A DNA stretch of 64,000 nt from Scleromitrula shiraiana (GCA_028455995.1 JABELC010000012.1:930001-994000), one strand, 5' to 3'. Shown: positions 1 to 11,481, numbered from the stretch's first letter. Notes: a model not told the origin generated them from the letters alone. Made by a program: numbers and translations.

Positions 1-1069
1 GAATCGATGCCAAATTTGGTAGGAACCGAAGAAGCGACAGGTCCATGTCTTGCGATCCATGAAATACCATTGCTATCAAATGAAGCTGGTAATTGTGCAT
101 CCAACACACTTAATCCTTTCTGTGCAACGGGTGAAAATCCACCGAATCGATCCATCATATCATCTCGTGGCGAACCATATGCTGAACCTGGATTTGATGC
201 ATAACTAGTATCGATTGTTGGAATATTCATGTCGACAATTCCTTGTCTTGCAACGAGAGAAGGATATCCGTCATCATCTGGTGATGTGAATGGGATGTAA
301 GGTTGTCCAGATAGTAGTCCATATGGTCCAGGAGTACCTTGAGCACGTTGAAAACCATTTGTCAAAGCTGAGTGTCCATGGTAATTATCTGCCGGATTAA
401 CCCGTCCTCCAATATTTAAATGTCCTGGTCCCATTGTTGGTATATTTGCCTTGTTATAATTAATTCGGCGTCCATCGGGAAGCATATGTACGTTCGCGCA
501 TTTCGGTCCAAATTTGCAGTTACCCTTCGCAGATGATTAGCTACATGATTAAACTCAGTGAAATAAAAACCAACCTTTGAGAAGTATTTGCAGATTGTAT
601 CCGCGGTGTTTAATAGATCATGGCTAAATGGACAACCGGCGCCAGCTGTAAGATATTAGTATAGATTCCTAAATATTATCTCCAGACTTGTATATATACC
701 TTGACAGGTACCCTATGAAAACCCAACAGATCAGCTCTTAATTCTTCAATGGTCATCTCGATGTTAATTTACCTGTTTGTAAAATTTGCAAGGGACATGG
801 CTAGTACCTAAAAATGACCATCAGTGCCTTTAGTTCTAACATAATATAGCTCAGAGCATGAGATGCTCACTCTGCTGTCTACCTGGGGGACTTCTAGCAA
901 TTCCATCAATTCTCGCGGCGCCACCATTTGCGGTATTTGATTGACCATTTCCAATATTCACGCTACCAGTACTCATATGTCGAGGAAATTGATTATTGGA
1001 GCTGCTACCATTTCGCATATGCGGCGGCTGTGGCGGTTGTTGCGCGGCGTTACTTAACATTGTTTCCAT
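1..1069 (-). CDS. CCCH-type zinc finger protein, partial (C-terminal part beyond left edge)
   Basis: Exons on the minus strand that I could assemble are 871-1069, 773-807, 700-712, 575-645 and <1-524. All junctions are GT-AG and in phase. The product starts METMLSNAAQQPPQPPHMRN, a Gln/Pro/Asn-rich low-complexity head, followed by two C-x7-C-x5-C-x3-H fingers: CKFYKQGTCQAGAGCPFSH and CKYFSKGNCKFGPKCANVH. A Gly/Pro/Asn-rich tail then runs off the edge. Two tandem CCCH fingers near the N-terminus followed by disordered sequence resemble the fungal Lee1/makorin-like group, usually considered RNA-binding; the target is unknown. Finger 1 is interrupted by two introns around a 13-nt exon. The start is the only Met before the fingers that keeps the frame. 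The finger assignment is seen directly; the role is family inference. Confidence 0.85.
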
Positions 1070-1700
1070 TCGTAGAATTTGCGACGGAAATAATTTTGGG
1101 AGATGATGTTGGAAAAATTAAAATGAATAGAAAGGTTAATCTTTGAGGTGTAAGTTGAGGTTGTAGATAGATTCCAGGCTGTTAGAAGATGGGGATGTTG
1201 ATGCTGCGGTCAGCGGGGTACTTTTTTTCAAATCGAGGTGGGGGGGGTGGTTAAAGTGTTTCGAGGGTCGTGTGTATAGAAGATATTTTGAATGCCAGAT
1301 ATTCGATAATATTTTAATATTTTAATATTCTGGTATTTTGGTATTTTAGTATTTTAGTATTTTTTTTTTCTTCGAAAAATAACTCTATTAATTTTTTTCG
1401 ATTTTATTAAAGTGTAGAAAAATATAGAGAAGCGACTCGGAGAATAATAAAGCTTTTATTTATTAATAGCTGCCTTATAAATTTCAATGGTAGTAATTCC
1501 TTGACGTATTATTCCATAGAAATCCTCGTTATCTTTTTCTCTAGGTTCTATTTCCGAGTCTCTGGATAATAGGGAATAGGGAGTGTATTTGTATGTTCGT
1601 GGGTTTTATATTGGATTTTTGTGTTTTATAATTTTATGATTGTGTGTGCCAGTGGGATGGTAGTTCTAACTTGAAAGAAAAGAGTTGGAGAAAGCTGGGT

Positions 1701-1760
1701 GATTGTGTGTAGTGATTGTATGTAGTGATTGTGTGTAGTGATTGTGTGTAGAGATTGTAG
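1701..1760. repeat. 15-bp tandem repeat (about 4 copies)
   Basis: The unit gtgattgtgtgtagt is repeated with single-base changes (one copy has tgtatgt). Confidence 0.8.
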
Positions 1761-1825
1761 GGTTTGCTATCTACTAATAATTATTAGTGGTAGCTTCAGC
1801 GAGCTTTTTCCAAACTCACCCTTAA

Positions 1826-1852
1826 AAGATCCGAGATCTGAGATCTGAGATC
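1826..1852. repeat. 7-bp tandem repeat, GAGATCT
   Basis: Three to four copies of gagatct, the first slightly changed (ccgagatct). Overlapping GATC palindromes make the tract self-complementary. Confidence 0.7.
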
Positions 1853-1927
1853 TTTTATGGAAGGAAGTATTTGTAGCTATAAGTCGGAATTAAAAAAATG
1901 AGTGAATCCAATACTGAACTAGCCAAC

Positions 1928-1985
1928 TGATAATAATAACTAATAATAATACCTAATAATAATAACTAATAATAATAATAATAAA
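1928..1985. repeat. TAA-type microsatellite, imperfect
   Basis: Runs of aataat interrupted by ct/cc steps, giving a 10-20 bp higher-order pattern. Confidence 0.75.
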
Positions 1986-2517
1986 AGAAGAATGACGATA
2001 TATCCCACTAACCATCGATTGCGCAATAGATAGCCGTGAACACATCAAAAGAACTAAGATCCGTAAATCGTAAACCTGAATGAATCACTTATGTATCCCC
2101 CCCAGGTAGTATGTATCAAAAGATGAAAGTTATTGGATTTGAACATTTCGTCTGATATATGTATATAAAAAGGGTCAAGGGGAAATGGAATCTACGTGAC
2201 TACATGCATACCTAAGTACATCAAGTACATACCACGAGGTAGAAACGCCTCTGTGGCGTTCTTCTTTTTCAATCGTTATCTTCTATCTGCCTTACTGCCA
2301 GTGGTTGACTTATTATTAGCCATTCACTACTAATATCTAATATCTAATATTTGTCCTACAGCAAGCCTCAAAAGCTTCGAATAACTTCACAACATTTATT
2401 TATGAACACTACCCTATCTATATGTATAATTCTAATACTACTTTGCCAGTAACTTGAATGTTTGTTAATCACCCCCTCCAGTCTATACGTCATGAATATC
2501 AATACATCTAAAAGCTT

Positions 2518-2590
2518 CAAGTCATCAAGTCATCAAGTCATCAAGTCATCAAGTCATCAAGTCATCAAGTCATCAAGTCATCAAGTCATC
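2518..2590. repeat. 8-bp tandem repeat AAGTCATC, about 9 copies
   Basis: Nearly perfect head-to-tail array of aagtcatc; only the last copy changes into atcgaaag. Clean copies suggest recent slippage, so length is likely variable between strains. Confidence 0.9.
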
Positions 2591-3319
2591 GAAAGACTCT
2601 ATCTGGAACATTCACAACAAATAGTTAGTCCAGGTGACTGACTCGATAACCGAAGTCTTAGGTCCGGTATGTGGAGAGAACACCTGACCAAATCAACCAC
2701 TAGTGAACTAAGTATCAAGCACCACTTCATAGCTCCAGAATACAAAGCTTATCTATCTATCCATCCATCCATACAGTACAATAGTAATGGACAAAAGATC
2801 ACATGAAGAAATATTTCCATTACTCTATCTCAAAACTATCTATCCGTATATACTCATAGTCTGTAAAAATATCACATGTGATAAGGCCGATTATTCATTC
2901 TCTTCCTATAATTACTATCCTCGCCACTCCTGAGCCTGATATCTTATAATATAAACCCCTTATACACACTACAAATAACCACCAGTTTCTACCGTATCTA
3001 TCCTTCAATATATACTCATCTCCAACATCAAACAGTACATATCAATCCTATATCCCCTCACTTATACCTCCGTTAGCAAATGGCCAAAAATCCCAGCAAA
3101 GTATCCATACAGCTTGGCTTGGCTTGGGATCGATATCAACATCATATACACGCGAACAGTTTACCAACCAACTCAATCTTCTACAATACTATTCATATAA
3201 TATCATCTCAAAATCAAATCAAATTAATATTCGCATCGAAACTACCTACATGTAAACTTAACTTCTAGTTCTCACTATCCATGTTATATATGAGCATCTG
3301 GATCAGATCTCATTTCTTT

Positions 3320-3412
3320 CACTCTTCTCTTCTCTTCTCTTCTCTTCTCTTCTCTTCTCTTCTCTTCTCTTCTCTTCTCTTCTCTTCTCTTCTCTTCTCT
3401 TCTTCTCTTCTC
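3320..3412. repeat. Pentanucleotide (CTCTT)n polypyrimidine tract, about 17 copies
   Basis: Continuous ctctt array about 90 bp long with one 3-bp slip near its end. All pyrimidine on the plus strand, so all purine on the minus strand. Confidence 0.9.
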
Positions 3413-3710
3413 TCAACTCTAAATGATACTAGCAGTTCTTCATAATCTTTCTTTTGCTTTGCTATCCATTCTGATAACGATGATGACAATGATAATTAAT
3501 ACGCTCTGCTACATTGCCTCTGTTCTATTCACTTTCAAAATTACAAACGCTCATTTGTACATACATAAATCTGTGTACAGTAAAATCAATGCCAATTAAA
3601 TGTACCCGTTAATTAGTTACTAGTTAGGTAGTTAGACTCTCAATTAATTCATCCATCTCATTCATGATATGCCAATGGCATAGCTTCAGCTCATTGGTGA
3701 CTATTAAACT

Positions 3711-3735
3711 CATTTATTTATTTATTTATTTATTA
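3711..3735. repeat. ATTT tetranucleotide microsatellite
   Basis: About six copies of attt in the long gene-free spacer. Confidence 0.8.
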
Positions 3736-4587
3736 TACATACCAAACAAACACAATGATGTAATCTAAAACTCTACTCCCGTTCTAAACAATTGACCTAG
3801 CCAGCTAGCTGGCAACAAACAAACACCCCATAAATGAACAAGTAAAGTCTGTCGAACGAACAAGCGCAGCATTTATTCATGCATCATATGATATCATGGC
3901 ATTTACGAACGAACGAGAGCGCCCAATTCCCGTCTCTCTTCCGAACTTAACTTTGGCGCAGCCAATAGACTTTCCACATTCCATTACATGCATGCAAATG
4001 AATCTCTTTCTCCCAAAGAGAAAGCCCGTTCATCCATTTAGCAGCTTAAACATCGAAGAGCAGTAACCGGCCTCGGACTCAAAATTAACTCGATACCTTC
4101 ATTGTAGTGTTATTGGTATCACTATCTCGCAAGCAGTCCACAAGGAATTCCATCTGGTATATCAAATAAACAACGATATTTACAAGACGAGATGTCAATT
4201 TGAGTTAACTGTCACCTAATGCCAGAGGGTGGATAATAGAGAGGGATGTTCTTTTTTTTTTAAAAAAAAAAATTTGAATAGATTTCCAAACAATCCACCT
4301 TATCATCTAATACTATTGGAGGCATATACTTGATATCTTGAATTGATATAGAGACACGTAAAGTCGAATCGATAAATGGGAGTCGAGAGTATAATTTTAC
4401 TTGACTGTTACTTCATAACCCTGCTTTTCTTCACGCCATACTAAAAGAGTAGCGGTTGAAGTCAACCGCTGCGTGCGATTATCATCGGTGTCGAGACTTG
4501 AACAAAAGGGATTGAACTGCCTTTTGAGGTGCTCATGTTTGATTTTTACATTGTTATGGAATATGAAGGGGAATCTTCGATTACAAT

Positions 4588-4612
4588 TGTGATTGTGATT
4601 GTGATTGTGATT
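4588..4612. repeat. GATTGT hexamer repeat
   Basis: Four to five copies of gattgt, ending in gattta. Confidence 0.75.
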
Positions 4613-5346
4613 TATAACTCCATCAACATCAATGAGTTATCTCATTGCACACCGTGAAATTTATGCCACTGGCATGTCATTGCAAGTGGATTTGCAAAGT
4701 CATTAATAATAACTTATGATCTTAAATTCGATAGATATTGTTCCCAACCTACCTCTTGTGCCTAGCATACTACCCCAAGACAAAAGAAACAAAAGTCAAG
4801 ACAAAAAACGCACTAACTCTGGTCACTTACTCCCCAACAATACAAGAAGCTACCCATTCGAATTCATCCACCCATACAAATCTAGCGCCGAGAAACCACC
4901 GAGTAATTCACTATTCGACAAATAAACATTCCCCATCCTCGTATCAATCCAAACGAGATTTGATAGCAATCCGTCCCAACTGTTGATCTTCAACAGCAAC
5001 TTAGTTCAAGATTACTACGTAAGATTAGAATAGCTGGCTTTATAATTCCACTCAAAACCCCTCTGAATCAATATAATATACCGAACCCACTACCCATATT
5101 CTGAGCAAAATAGCAATAGAAATAGAAATGAACAACAGTTGGAGGTAAACGCATGTGCCACAAGTTTCCTTTTTAGCCGAAATTACTCGGCTATTCATTG
5201 GTCGACACGACTACCAACCAAGCATTGATTTATACGTGCTGAATCTATTGACTATGACAAAGAACATCCATGACGATTGCAAAGTCGGCGTTCTTACCAG
5301 GGTAAATATGGTAGAAGAGAAGAGTCGTGGTTTAAATGTTCTAACT

Positions 5347-5380
5347 GATATTCCCCAGTATCTGGATATTGGGGAATATC
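5347..5380. repeat. Perfect 11-bp inverted repeat
   Basis: GATATTCCCCA at 5347-5357 is matched by TGGGGAATATC at 5370-5380, with 12 bases between. It could form a hairpin or be a dimeric binding site. It lies about 390 bp upstream of the 3-beta-HSD relic. Confidence 0.6.
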
Positions 5381-5765
5381 TATCTATGTGACTAATAAGT
5401 TTAACGGAATTATCTTTGATTTTATTGTTGTTATTACTTCTATAATTTATATATATCACTCATATATATCGTGACTAGCACTAGGTGAGTCTGCGGTAGA
5501 AGGATATTGAGATGGGAAGTTGGCTTCGCACCTTCATCTGATGTATCTCTTCACACCTACATGCCACTCTCCTTTCTTCTCCCTCATCAAAGTTTAACAC
5601 ATTTTCCACTATTTCGATTCTCTACTCATATCCATCTCATCAAGTGCTCGGAATCTGATAAAATCGCTTTTCATTCGTCTAAATTCTTTACTAATATCTC
5701 ACGTAAGTTATTCGACATTCAATAACAACACATCACAATACCTTCAACATCTTTCCATCCATATC

Positions 5766-6448
5766 TTGCAACACCACCATACTACCAACATCAAAATCAT
5801 ATCTTCACCACGTCACAACTCCATACTTATGATTGGCGGATATGGCTATCTCGGCCACCACATCATCCAGCATTTAACTAAAGATCCCGACTTCTCCGAT
5901 ATATCAGTACCCGACACCCATGCGCAAAACAACCTAACTAACAACGTCAAAGACATCGTCGACAGTCTCACCTCACGTGCAAACGTTCTCCAAGCACTCC
6001 ATGAAGGAAGTTAAACCCAACAGTATCATCTACACCGCCTCACTAAAACTAATGATCCATGCCAACACCCACTGGCTCTACACCTCCGTCAATATCAGCG
6101 GAATATTCATCCTTCTCGACTGTATCCAAGAAGTTGGCGTCATCAAGGCGCTCGTCTATATCAAGCTCATCTGTCATTCGCAATAACATGAGAGACCTTT
6201 TCAAAGCCACAGAAGACCATCCTCTATGCTTCGAGCCCGCGCAGACAGTTTGGATATGCAGTTTTGGTCGCAAGGAACCATTCGTCAATCGGCGAATGGT
6301 CAAATACCTTACGTTGATGAGAACGTTTCATACCTCTAAAGCTAAACAGAGATTGCAATATGAGGTGCAAGTTTCTACGCAAGAGGGAATTCAGAGAGCG
6401 GTCGGATTCTACGTTGAACGGAACCCGGAGGGAAAGAAAATCGCTTAG
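5766..6448 (+). pseudogene. Relic of a 3-beta-hydroxysteroid dehydrogenase / Erg26-like gene
   Basis: Pieces in three frames join into one 3-beta-HSD-family protein. The first (from 5766) has a Rossmann nucleotide-binding start, ILMIGGYGYLGHHIIQHL. A second (about 6007-6170, another frame) reads VKPNSIIYTAS followed by NTHWLYTSVNISGIFILLDC, matching the middle of the NAD(P)-binding half. A third (about 6170-6448) contains the family's C-terminal segment FGRKEPFVNRRMVKYL and ends GFYVERNPEGKKIA. Intact family members have roughly 350-380 residues. Here the residues between PAQT and FGRKEP are absent, a loss I estimate at around 200 residues that removes the YxxxK active site region. Functional members act on sterol or steroid-like 3-beta-hydroxy substrates. 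The deletion plus two frame changes make a product very unlikely. Confidence 0.8.
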
Positions 6449-7020
6449 TGCGATGTTTTTGGTGGCTGTTTCGTTTCGGCTTGCATCATTACATTGCCCC
6501 CCCCCCCTTTTTTTTAAAAAAAAGAAATAACGATCACACGTTTGCTTCTTGCTGTCTATTTATTACTTTCAGTGGCGTGCAGAAATGACTCGAATGATAA
6601 GCTATGCTAGTCACGTTGCTCGTGCATTATTGTTTCACCTACTTGCTTGTATTCCATTACATTAAGAATATCCAATATCAATTTCCCACCTAGAATAGAA
6701 TAGAATATAGCGATGAAAGTCACATTCTTTTAGGAGCCTTCCTCAAATTTAGAAATGACATGTACACCACTAACCGAAACACAGTAGTGTTCTATTACAT
6801 AAGTGTATGTGTAGTTAACTAGATTGAATCTTTGGCGGTAGTCTCGAGGTACTAGGTAACGATAAGAAAGATATTCATATCATACTAGATATGTTCATAT
6901 TCCATTGATTCATATATTCATTTACTCATTCATTTTCCAAGTACATATAAAGATAGATTTTATATACCACTCCACTCGATACCAATCTCAACACCCCAGG
7001 TACGTAGAGAATCCACAACC
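6449..7020. other. Spacer with poly-C/poly-T/poly-A run
   Basis: No coding frame. Around 6496-6530 there is a run of C, then T, then A. Nothing else recognised between the HSD relic and the 3' end of the minus-strand SDR. Confidence 0.6.
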
Positions 7021-8242
7021 CTAATAAGTAGAAAGCACCACCGCCGTCATCTCCCCATCATTCAAAAGCACAAACCCATTACAATACGCCCGCGCCCTAC
7101 TCACAAGATACAAAATCGAACCCGCCATCTCCTCATCCGTGCCAAATCTCCTCGCCGGTCTAAAATTAGGATGGCTCGTATTCTCGGTTTCTGGGTCCCG
7201 AAGTGAGATTATTGGATCGGCCATTTCAGATGAAAACCCTATGGGATAGGAGATTAGTTTGAGTATTGATTGGTATTGAAGTGGCGAGGGGATGAAGTGA
7301 ATTGTTAGTCGAGAAAATAAAAATAAAAAGTTCTTACATCTAGGTGCTAAACAATTAACCCTGATCTGATACCCGACCAAATTCGTAGTAGCCTGTTTAG
7401 CTAACTGCATAATAGCTGATTTACTAGCCTCGTACGCAGGAAATGTATGTCTGGATCTATCGAATGAGCCCACGCTCGCAGTGAAGATAACCTGGCTTTG
7501 AATCGAAGGGGCTTTACTTCCTTTCGTGAGCGGTGCTCGGAATGCATCTGGATTGTTGGGATCTAAAGCGTGTTTATTTCCTGCATCTAGTAGCTCGAGA
7601 AACGCGAGCATGGTGAAGTAGGCCGCTGCTGTGCTTACGTGCATTATTTCTGTGAGATCTGACATGTTGAGGTCATCAAACATGGTTTTGCGAAGCTCGT
7701 GGATGGAGAGTGAGGGATTATAGGTGCTCCACTAGAAGATCAGGGGGTTACTAATTGTCTATCTTAGAAGCATTCAGAGCAGAAAAGGGGGTTTCTTTCA
7801 GGTCAGAAAATCATGAGGATATGATTCATAGGATGAAACATGTAAATGGCAACTGGAATTGGGAAGAACAAAATCAGAGAACGGATAATGCTCAAGGGAC
7901 CTAGGATACCCGCGTTTGCGATCACGAGGTCTAGGTAGCCGGTTTCATGGGTGATGAAATCCACGGCTTCTTGGAGTGGTGATTTAGATATTACGTCGCA
8001 AACCAGGGGCGATATTGGGGTGATGGGATGTAGCGGTTTCTAGAGCTGCTTTTCGCCGGCCGAGAATGTATATCTTTTTTGCTCCGGCGTTGGCGAGTGC
8101 GAGAGCTATTGTTAGGCCGATTCCTGGATGTACATGGTCAGGACGTGCATTTGGTAGGGGGAGGGTTGAAGAAAGTACCAGTGCCGCCGCCGGTTATTAC
8201 TGAAACGAGGCCGTCTACTTTGAATAAGCTTGAGGTGTCCAT
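7021..8242 (-). pseudogene. Short-chain dehydrogenase/reductase, frameshifted (probable pseudogene)
   Basis: From the start at 8242 the protein reads MDTSSLFKVDGLVSVITGGG. A GT-AG intron (8124-8178) then splices cleanly to give TGIGLTIALALANAGAKKIY, a textbook SDR TGxxxGIG cofactor site. The frame breaks at a G4 run near 8005-8009 (one base too many): reading on gives a stop, while the next frame gives VCDVISKSPLQEAVDF and the NAG motif (VIANAGILG). Downstream, exon 7338-7731 carries the catalytic Ser (FTASVGS) and YEASK. An intron (7239-7337) restores LAPRWFSSEMADPI, and the C-terminus ends at 7021. The intron near 7732-7890 has no clean in-phase donor. Intact relatives are about 290-310 residues. 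A sequencing indel in the homopolymer is the main alternative. Confidence 0.65.
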
Positions 8243-9194
8243 GATATGCTATGTTCGCTTCAGGTTTGGTTTATTACTTGGTTGCTTGATATTTTCTGAA
8301 ATATCGAAGAAACATGACTGATATAGTGTACTTACGCTGCCTCCATCCGGTTCGGCGATAACTGTAACTGGTGGAGGTACCAGTCAATTGACATTCCTAA
8401 GATAGTTATCGCCGAAACAGATGAAGATCATATGCAGCAGATCAGACGGAATTAAGCGATATATCCGTTCAGTCTGACAGCCATATTGAACATCGTACCC
8501 CTCGTACATCTAGCAAGACGCTAATAAGTCAATAAATGAGCGTAACAGCAGCGACATTTTGCAGTTGCATGAAAACTTGAAAACACATATGTAGGGTACA
8601 ATGTCGTACCCGTGGGACCAACCCGGTAGCTAAAGAATCCAAGTCTGCATCAAGAGTTAGATTCTCATTGGATTAATTCTAACTTGCCACCATGAAATGA
8701 ACTTTGTTTATGCAGTGGTTGGGGAATATTAATAGAGTAATCGAGTCGTTATTTTGAGATGAGCAACAAAGGCTTGAGGTTCTCGTGATCATCACATGGT
8801 GTTGCTGACAGGCTACACAATATTCCAGCCTCGAAAGGGTGCTCTTGGAATCTGGAACAGAGGATAAGTATCTTCGAAACGGTTGGTTTTACACCAGATG
8901 TACATCATCGCTGAGTATAAACCCAAGTTAAGTATCATGGGTGTAGCGATCCATCACTGAAAGCTCATCTGTTAGGTAGCAATGAAGAGTATAAGAGTGA
9001 TGAGTCGAATATATAAAAGTGTTTGGCCTGTGCAAGTCAGAGTTCGAAGAAAAAACTGCGTAGGTAGGATCAAGATATTATTATTGGGGATTTTTTGTTG
9101 GAATCTATTTGTATTTTCAGATTCTAGAAATAGAACAAACCTAAATAAACTACTCAACCTAGCTGACTAATATATAGCATAGTTCTTACCAATC
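8243..9194. other. Spacer with a 13-bp inverted repeat; no gene seen
   Basis: Upstream region of the SDR gene and downstream region of the Hsp70-like gene. Apart from the inverted repeat at 8351-8416 I see no supported feature. Confidence 0.6.
8351..8416. repeat. 13-bp perfect inverted repeat, 40-bp spacer
   Basis: TTCGGCGATAACT (8351-8363) is matched by AGTTATCGCCGAA (8404-8416). It lies about 110 bp upstream of the SDR start. It could be a regulator binding pair or the ends of a tiny mobile-element remnant; no target-site duplication is obvious. Confidence 0.65.
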
Positions 9195-11481
9195 CTACAA
9201 CTGCACATGACTTTCCCATCCATCAATCGGCCCATCATCTGGAGGGGGTCTTAAAGCTGCTCCAGCTGGATCCCAATCAATCGATAACGGTTCATGACTC
9301 CGGTTATATCTCGTTCCTTTGAACCACAACTCAAATCTCAGCTCCGCCGGTGCAATGATTGTCCTGACGGTAAATGTGGCGATATAGTATTTTTTCCTCT
9401 GAAAGATCTTGCGGCTTTTTGACTCAAATTCTTCTTCCGCTACTTCTTTTAGATCGGAATGGACGGTACAGAGCTTTAGCACACCGGCTGTGAATATTTG
9501 TCAAATTTTCATCTCGGTAGATAGGAATTGGAGAACTTACGTGAACGCAAACTTGTGGGAAGTCTACTACGATCCTCATATGAGACTACAATTGCGGTAT
9601 CCCATTTGCGATTTCTATCTCCTGGTGTGATTTTTCGTTGGAACAACCTGTCTATAGCGGAGTCCGTTTCAATCGTGTCGTCCTAAAGATAGTTAGAAAA
9701 GAAAATTTTATGTTAGAATAATCTTGGTTTGATCTACCTTTTTTATTATCCAATCAACCTGCATTGTTGCCCATTTCAACTTTTTATCAAATGGATCGAT
9801 TATGACATCCTCTCCTACGTGGATCTTTGGATCATATGGTTGTCGACATATTACACCGTAGCTGGCCCTCGCGCTATTCCATCAAAGTCAATTAATATCC
9901 AAGAAGTCTCGTGGGTGGGGGTACAAACATTCTAGTCTTCAACGTGGCTGCTCCAGTTTTTGCCTTCTGTCTTCTGTCTATTACCAAACCTTTTACTACT
10001 GAGAGTCGGGGTTCCTGAGATTTGAGAATCCTAATGCGATGTGCAATTGGACGAGGATTTCGCCGAAAGTGATCTTCGATTTTGGTCTTCACGTATTGTG
10101 AACCTCCAAGCCCACCACTTAAGACGAGATATTTCTATATGCAGCCCTTAGTACAAATCTATGTTTTTGTTTTTATTTTTTCACCTACCACATCATCGGT
10201 GTTCCTATGGGATTCCATCCAGTCCAGTTGTTTATCTATCTTGCGTATTATGCCAGTAACTTGAACATCAAACAAACCCTGAATCTCAGATCTATACCGT
10301 GTCAATATTGCTTATGCTACATTCAGTCCTGAGAGCTTTACCTTGAAAATTCCATCTTGCCTCTCTCAATCTGAAGTCTTGGGTGTGTCAAGTCCCGGCT
10401 AATGTCGAGCCCCAATTTATCGAGTCTCATCGTATAAACGGCGTGGTCACCTGAGCTCGAGCCAAAGTTGTGCTTGATTGACTGAAAAGATGATCCTCTA
10501 GCCAATTTGTGTGCTAGGGTTTCTGGAAGCTCGATATCCGGATATGTGTCCAGTCGTTTTTGGACAAGACGTTCAAATGCTCGGTCAATCATAGTTGAAC
10601 CAATACCAACACCTTTGACTTCTGCTACCTGCTTTAATGCTGGTCTTTGGGGATCTGGGTCTGACACTTCGACCAATCCAAGGCTAAAGGTAACTGTTAG
10701 CACTTACAATTCCATTGAATCCCAAGATACATCAATTCAATCCAAAACAGTTGCTTACTCAGTTGTTCCTCCTCCCGCATCACAAATGAGAATAACATCT
10801 CCCTTTTCAAGTTGGATTTCAGAATTAGCCGCAAAGTAAACTGCTGCTGCCTCTGCTTCAGTCAATTCCAATTTAGCGTGATGTCTATCTGGATTTTGAG
10901 ACGTGAAGCCTGCAGCGTGAATTGCGTCGCTAAATCTATTTACTGTATCTAGTGCATCCCATGTTGTGGGAAGACTAAATACGAACTCAACATTCTTATT
11001 ACTCAAGCTCCCAGTGATAGCTTCTATGCACAACATAACATGTTTATATATCTGGCGCAAGTAATCCGCTACGAGACCTTTTGCTTCATCCACTGTCGCT
11101 GGCATGTTCTTCACCCCTCCTTTGCGGGCCAGATCCAAGCTGTGTTGGTCTAGATAAATCTTGAAATGTTCCCGAACCTCTGTGGTCTCATGATAATCGT
11201 CATCAGGATCACAAGAAAATCCCCATATTGGCTCAGCATTGATATTTCGCATATATGCGATTTTGGTTGGAACTTTAGTTTCCGCCGAGTCCGGGGGTAA
11301 CCCAGGCCATTCTTGTATGCTTTTGGTTGGGTTTGTGTTACTTAAATTTGACCAAACCACTCCTACAAATGTCTTTAGTAACGCTTGAAAAGTCAATCGA
11401 TAAGGCAGGCTTACCAGTGTATGTTTGCCCAAAGTCAATTCCTACAATGATATCTGGGGTATTGTTGTCGAGTGGAGCCAT
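9195..11481 (-). CDS. Hsp70-like ATPase of the HSPA12 type
   Basis: Eight exons: 11415-11481, 10759-11362, 10342-10683, 10189-10291, 9929-10134, 9738-9873, 9541-9682 and 9195-9487. They sum to 1893 nt (630 residues) with every junction in phase. The actin/Hsp70 ATPase fold signatures are present: phosphate-1 loop VGIDFGQTYTG (residues 13-23), phosphate-2 DAGGGTTD (about 217-224) and the adenosine motif VLSGGLGGS (about 376-384). The canonical Hsp70 substrate-binding domain is absent; a short divergent C-terminal region ends GWESHVQL. This matches the fungal Hsp70-like/HSPA12A family, which is expanded in many filamentous fungi and whose clients are mostly unknown. Probably cytosolic, since I see no signal or membrane segment. 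The gene is intact although decayed genes lie on both sides. Confidence 0.9.

Larger units (their letters stand above)
1070..5765. other. Long gene-free spacer rich in simple repeats
   Basis: About 4.7 kb upstream of the CCCH gene has no convincing coding potential: the few 60-80-codon open frames have no recognisable protein character and are not spliceable into longer ones. It holds poly-T/poly-A tracts, TAA-type and ATTT microsatellites, 7-, 8- and 15-bp tandem repeats and a long CTCTT pentamer tract, listed separately. It could hold a long 5' leader or promoter for the CCCH gene or a non-coding transcript; the sequence does not decide. Confidence 0.7.

Noticed and set aside
3080..3268. 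62-codon frame in the long repeat-rich spacer
   Set aside because: Short, with no protein-like features and no splice extension.
6490..6530. C/T/A homopolymer junction as a possible terminator or element end
   Set aside because: Homopolymer runs of this kind also occur at about 4250-4270 and elsewhere; no terminal repeats or target duplication.
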